This document shows, in pieces, positions 62,681 to 64,000 of a stretch of 64,000 nucleotides of DNA. Every line of letters begins with the position of its first letter. The first letter of the stretch is position 1. A program made the position numbers and the translations under genes. The DNA comes from PFL25 sp046260155 (GTDB lineage: Bacteria; Chloroflexota; Anaerolineae; Anaerolineales; UBA4823). Location of the stretch: positions 62,001 to 126,000 of the forward strand of contig JBJYXV010000065.1 in NCBI GenBank assembly GCA_046260155.1, written 5' to 3'. The notes beneath the pieces were generated by a model that saw nothing but the letters and a program-made list of their open reading frames with translations, was not told where the DNA came from and searched no databases.

Positions 62681-64000
62681 ATGAACCCATCTATTCAAAT
62701 CGTTGGCGTTTGCCGCCAGTACCAACTCGGCAGCGCAGATGTCAACGCGCTGCAAAATATCAATCTTGAGGTCGACCAGGGAGAGTTTGTTGCCCTGGTC
62801 GGTCCTTCTGGATCCGGAAAATCGACCTTATTGAACTTGCTAGGCGGCTTGGATCACCCTACGGAGGGAGAAATTCGTATCCAGGGAATAGCACTACAAA
62901 CTGCCAGCGAGGAGGTTCTCACCAGGCACCGGCGTTATCACGTGGGTTTCATTTTTCAGACTTTTAATTTACTGCCAACCCTGACCGCTTTAGAAAATGT
63001 TACTTTGCCGCTTATGTTGAGCGGGATCGGGAAATCAGAACGTACCCAAAGGGCAGAGGATTTGCTCGACCGGGTTGGCCTGGAACACCGCCTGGACCAC
63101 CGACCCTCCGAGATGTCAGGTGGCGAGCAGCAGCGAGCAGCGATCGCCCGCGCCCTGGTCAACAATCCAAATATAATCCTGGCGGACGAACCAACTGGCA
63201 ATCTTGATTCATCCACCGGTGCAGAAGTTATGGAATTACTGCGTGAACTCAATGCTGAACGCGGCGTAACCCTGATCGTCGTCACCCATGACCCGGAAGT
63301 CGCCGCCTTTGCAGATCGGATCGTACATCTGCGAGATGGAGAGATATCTGCAATAGAATCGACGGGCATTTCGGCCAACGAATCGGAGCTCGAATCTCTT
63401 ACCAGTTCTCCAATCGAGATAAAAAAAGAGGCTGGCCTCTCTTTCAAAGACCTGCTGATTACAGCCTTCAGCAATCTACGCCGCCGGCCGGTGCGCAATA
63501 TCTTGACCTCGGCGGGTGTGGTCATCGGGATCATCACTTTGGTAGCAATGGTATCGTTCGGTGTAGGTGTGCAACAGGAAGTAAACCGGAATTTTCAATC
63601 ATTAGGTCTCGAAAATGTTTTCATCTCTCCGACTTTTCCCGATCAAGAGTCGGATTTTGATCCCTTCGGATTTACAGAACCCATCGAACCGCTCACTCCT
63701 GAGACAGTGGCTGTCTTCCGGTCCATGCCGGAAGTGCAATCTGTGACTCCTGTGCTGGACTTGCCCTCAAATATGGAGGTCAGTCTCACATTCGATGACC
63801 AGAGTTACCCCGTACGATTAACCGGAGATTTTGGCGGTGGGCCACCTGGAATGGGGAACCTGGCTGCTCCAGAAATGCTGGCGGGGAATGCATTGGGAGA
63901 GGGTGATACCCAGGGTATGGTGATCATGGTAGGTTTAGCAGACCAGTTGATTGAGTCATCGGGTGGTGATTTTTCGGATCTAATTGGGCAGCCAGTCAGT
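62681..64000 (+). CDS. MacB-like ABC ATPase-permease fusion, 3' partial
   Basis: Open from ATG 62681 to the window end (440 codons seen). Residues 1 to about 230 are a LolD/MacB-type ATPase: Walker A GPSGSGKST, FIFQTFNLLPTLTALENV, signature MSGGEQQR, Walker B IILADEPTGNLD, VVTHD. After a linker of about 35 residues, the permease part begins with a basic segment, one helix (ILTSAGVVIGIITLVAMVSF) and the MacB_PCD periplasmic domain. Fusion of ATPase and permease is as in MacB. In a monoderm-like lineage it would drive mechanotransmission with the adjacent anchored protein rather than a TolC pump (inference). Confidence 0.9.
   Translation, partial: MNPSIQIVGVCRQYQLGSADVNALQNINLEVDQGEFVALVGPSGSGKSTLLNLLGGLDHPTEGEIRIQGIALQTASEEVLTRHRRYHVGFIFQTFNLLPTLTALENVTLPLMLSGIGKSERTQRAEDLLDRVGLEHRLDHRPSEMSGGEQQRAAIARALVNNPNIILADEPTGNLDSSTGAEVMELLRELNAERGVTLIVVTHDPEVAAFADRIVHLRDGEISAIESTGISANESELESLTSSPIEIKKEAGLSFKDLLITAFSNLRRRPVRNILTSAGVVIGIITLVAMVSFGVGVQQEVNRNFQSLGLENVFISPTFPDQESDFDPFGFTEPIEPLTPETVAVFRSMPEVQSVTPVLDLPSNMEVSLTFDDQSYPVRLTGDFGGGPPGMGNLAAPEMLAGNALGEGDTQGMVIMVGLADQLIESSGGDFSDLIGQPVS

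Overview
The window looks like a piece of a metagenome-assembled or draft genome of an anaerobic member of the Chloroflexota, most likely class Anaerolineae. This is inferred from gene style: a substrate-binding lipoprotein with a long Val/Glu/Thr-rich linker after the lipobox, DUF4397 and SH3b surface proteins, many glycoside phosphorylases, and short dispersed TCACTCTGA-type repeats. No 16S or marker phylogeny is available here. Three runs of exactly 100 N (12405, 17384, 27647) are scaffold gaps of unknown true size. No tRNA, rRNA, CRISPR array, phage or transposase gene was recognised.

Left part (1-20 kb) is a mosaic of short operons: a DUF389 membrane protein with a cyclic-di-AMP receptor (DarA type); an aldo/keto reductase and a phosphotriesterase-family hydrolase; a multihaem cytochrome c gene carrying two in-frame stops; a secreted DUF4397 protein; an SH3b lipoprotein; a UroD-family methyltransferase; a MarR regulator with a heterodimeric ABC exporter (second subunit broken by a gap); a HEAT-repeat protein; a DinB protein; a BNR beta-propeller overlapping a MoaD/ThiS-like protein, followed by a tandem array that copies the last codons of that MoaD gene; a secreted cysteine-peptidase-like protein; and an ICMT-family membrane protein.

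Middle-left (20.6-25.3 kb) carries mmsA, glpK and glpD in one direction: CoA-acylating semialdehyde oxidation and glycerol catabolism.

The core (25.4-54.6 kb) is a large beta-glucan/beta-mannan oligosaccharide utilisation locus, nearly all on the minus strand. A LacI regulator and an Opp/Dpp-type ABC transporter (binding lipoprotein, two permeases, two ATPases) are followed by a GH2 beta-mannosidase, a GH3 beta-glucosidase, a cellobiose phosphorylase (GH94), two very large overlapping GH94-like proteins, a GH1 beta-glucosidase and a fourth GH94 enzyme. A gluconokinase converges on the last of these, and a GH4 glycosidase plus a BadF-type sugar kinase lie beyond it. On the other side of the regulator a GH130 mannoside phosphorylase is divergent. 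The LacI/GH130 intergenic region holds a perfect TTGGGAGCGCTCCCAA palindrome, whose core is identical to the cellobiose-responsive CebR/CelR operator of actinobacteria, and a second imperfect copy at the regulator's own start. The proposed logic is that short gluco/manno-oligosaccharides are imported intact and then cleaved mainly by phosphorolysis, saving ATP, with hydrolases as backup.

Right part (54.8-64 kb): a nucleoside/guanine-type deaminase and a xanthine-dehydrogenase-family enzyme (FAD subunit plus a fused FeS-molybdopterin subunit) suggest purine catabolism. A DEAD-box helicase (deaD/csdA type) follows, with an unusual leader containing a promoter, an intrinsic-terminator hairpin and a short ORF. 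Last are a membrane-anchored LolA/DUF4367-like protein and a MacB-like ATPase-permease fusion that runs off the window.
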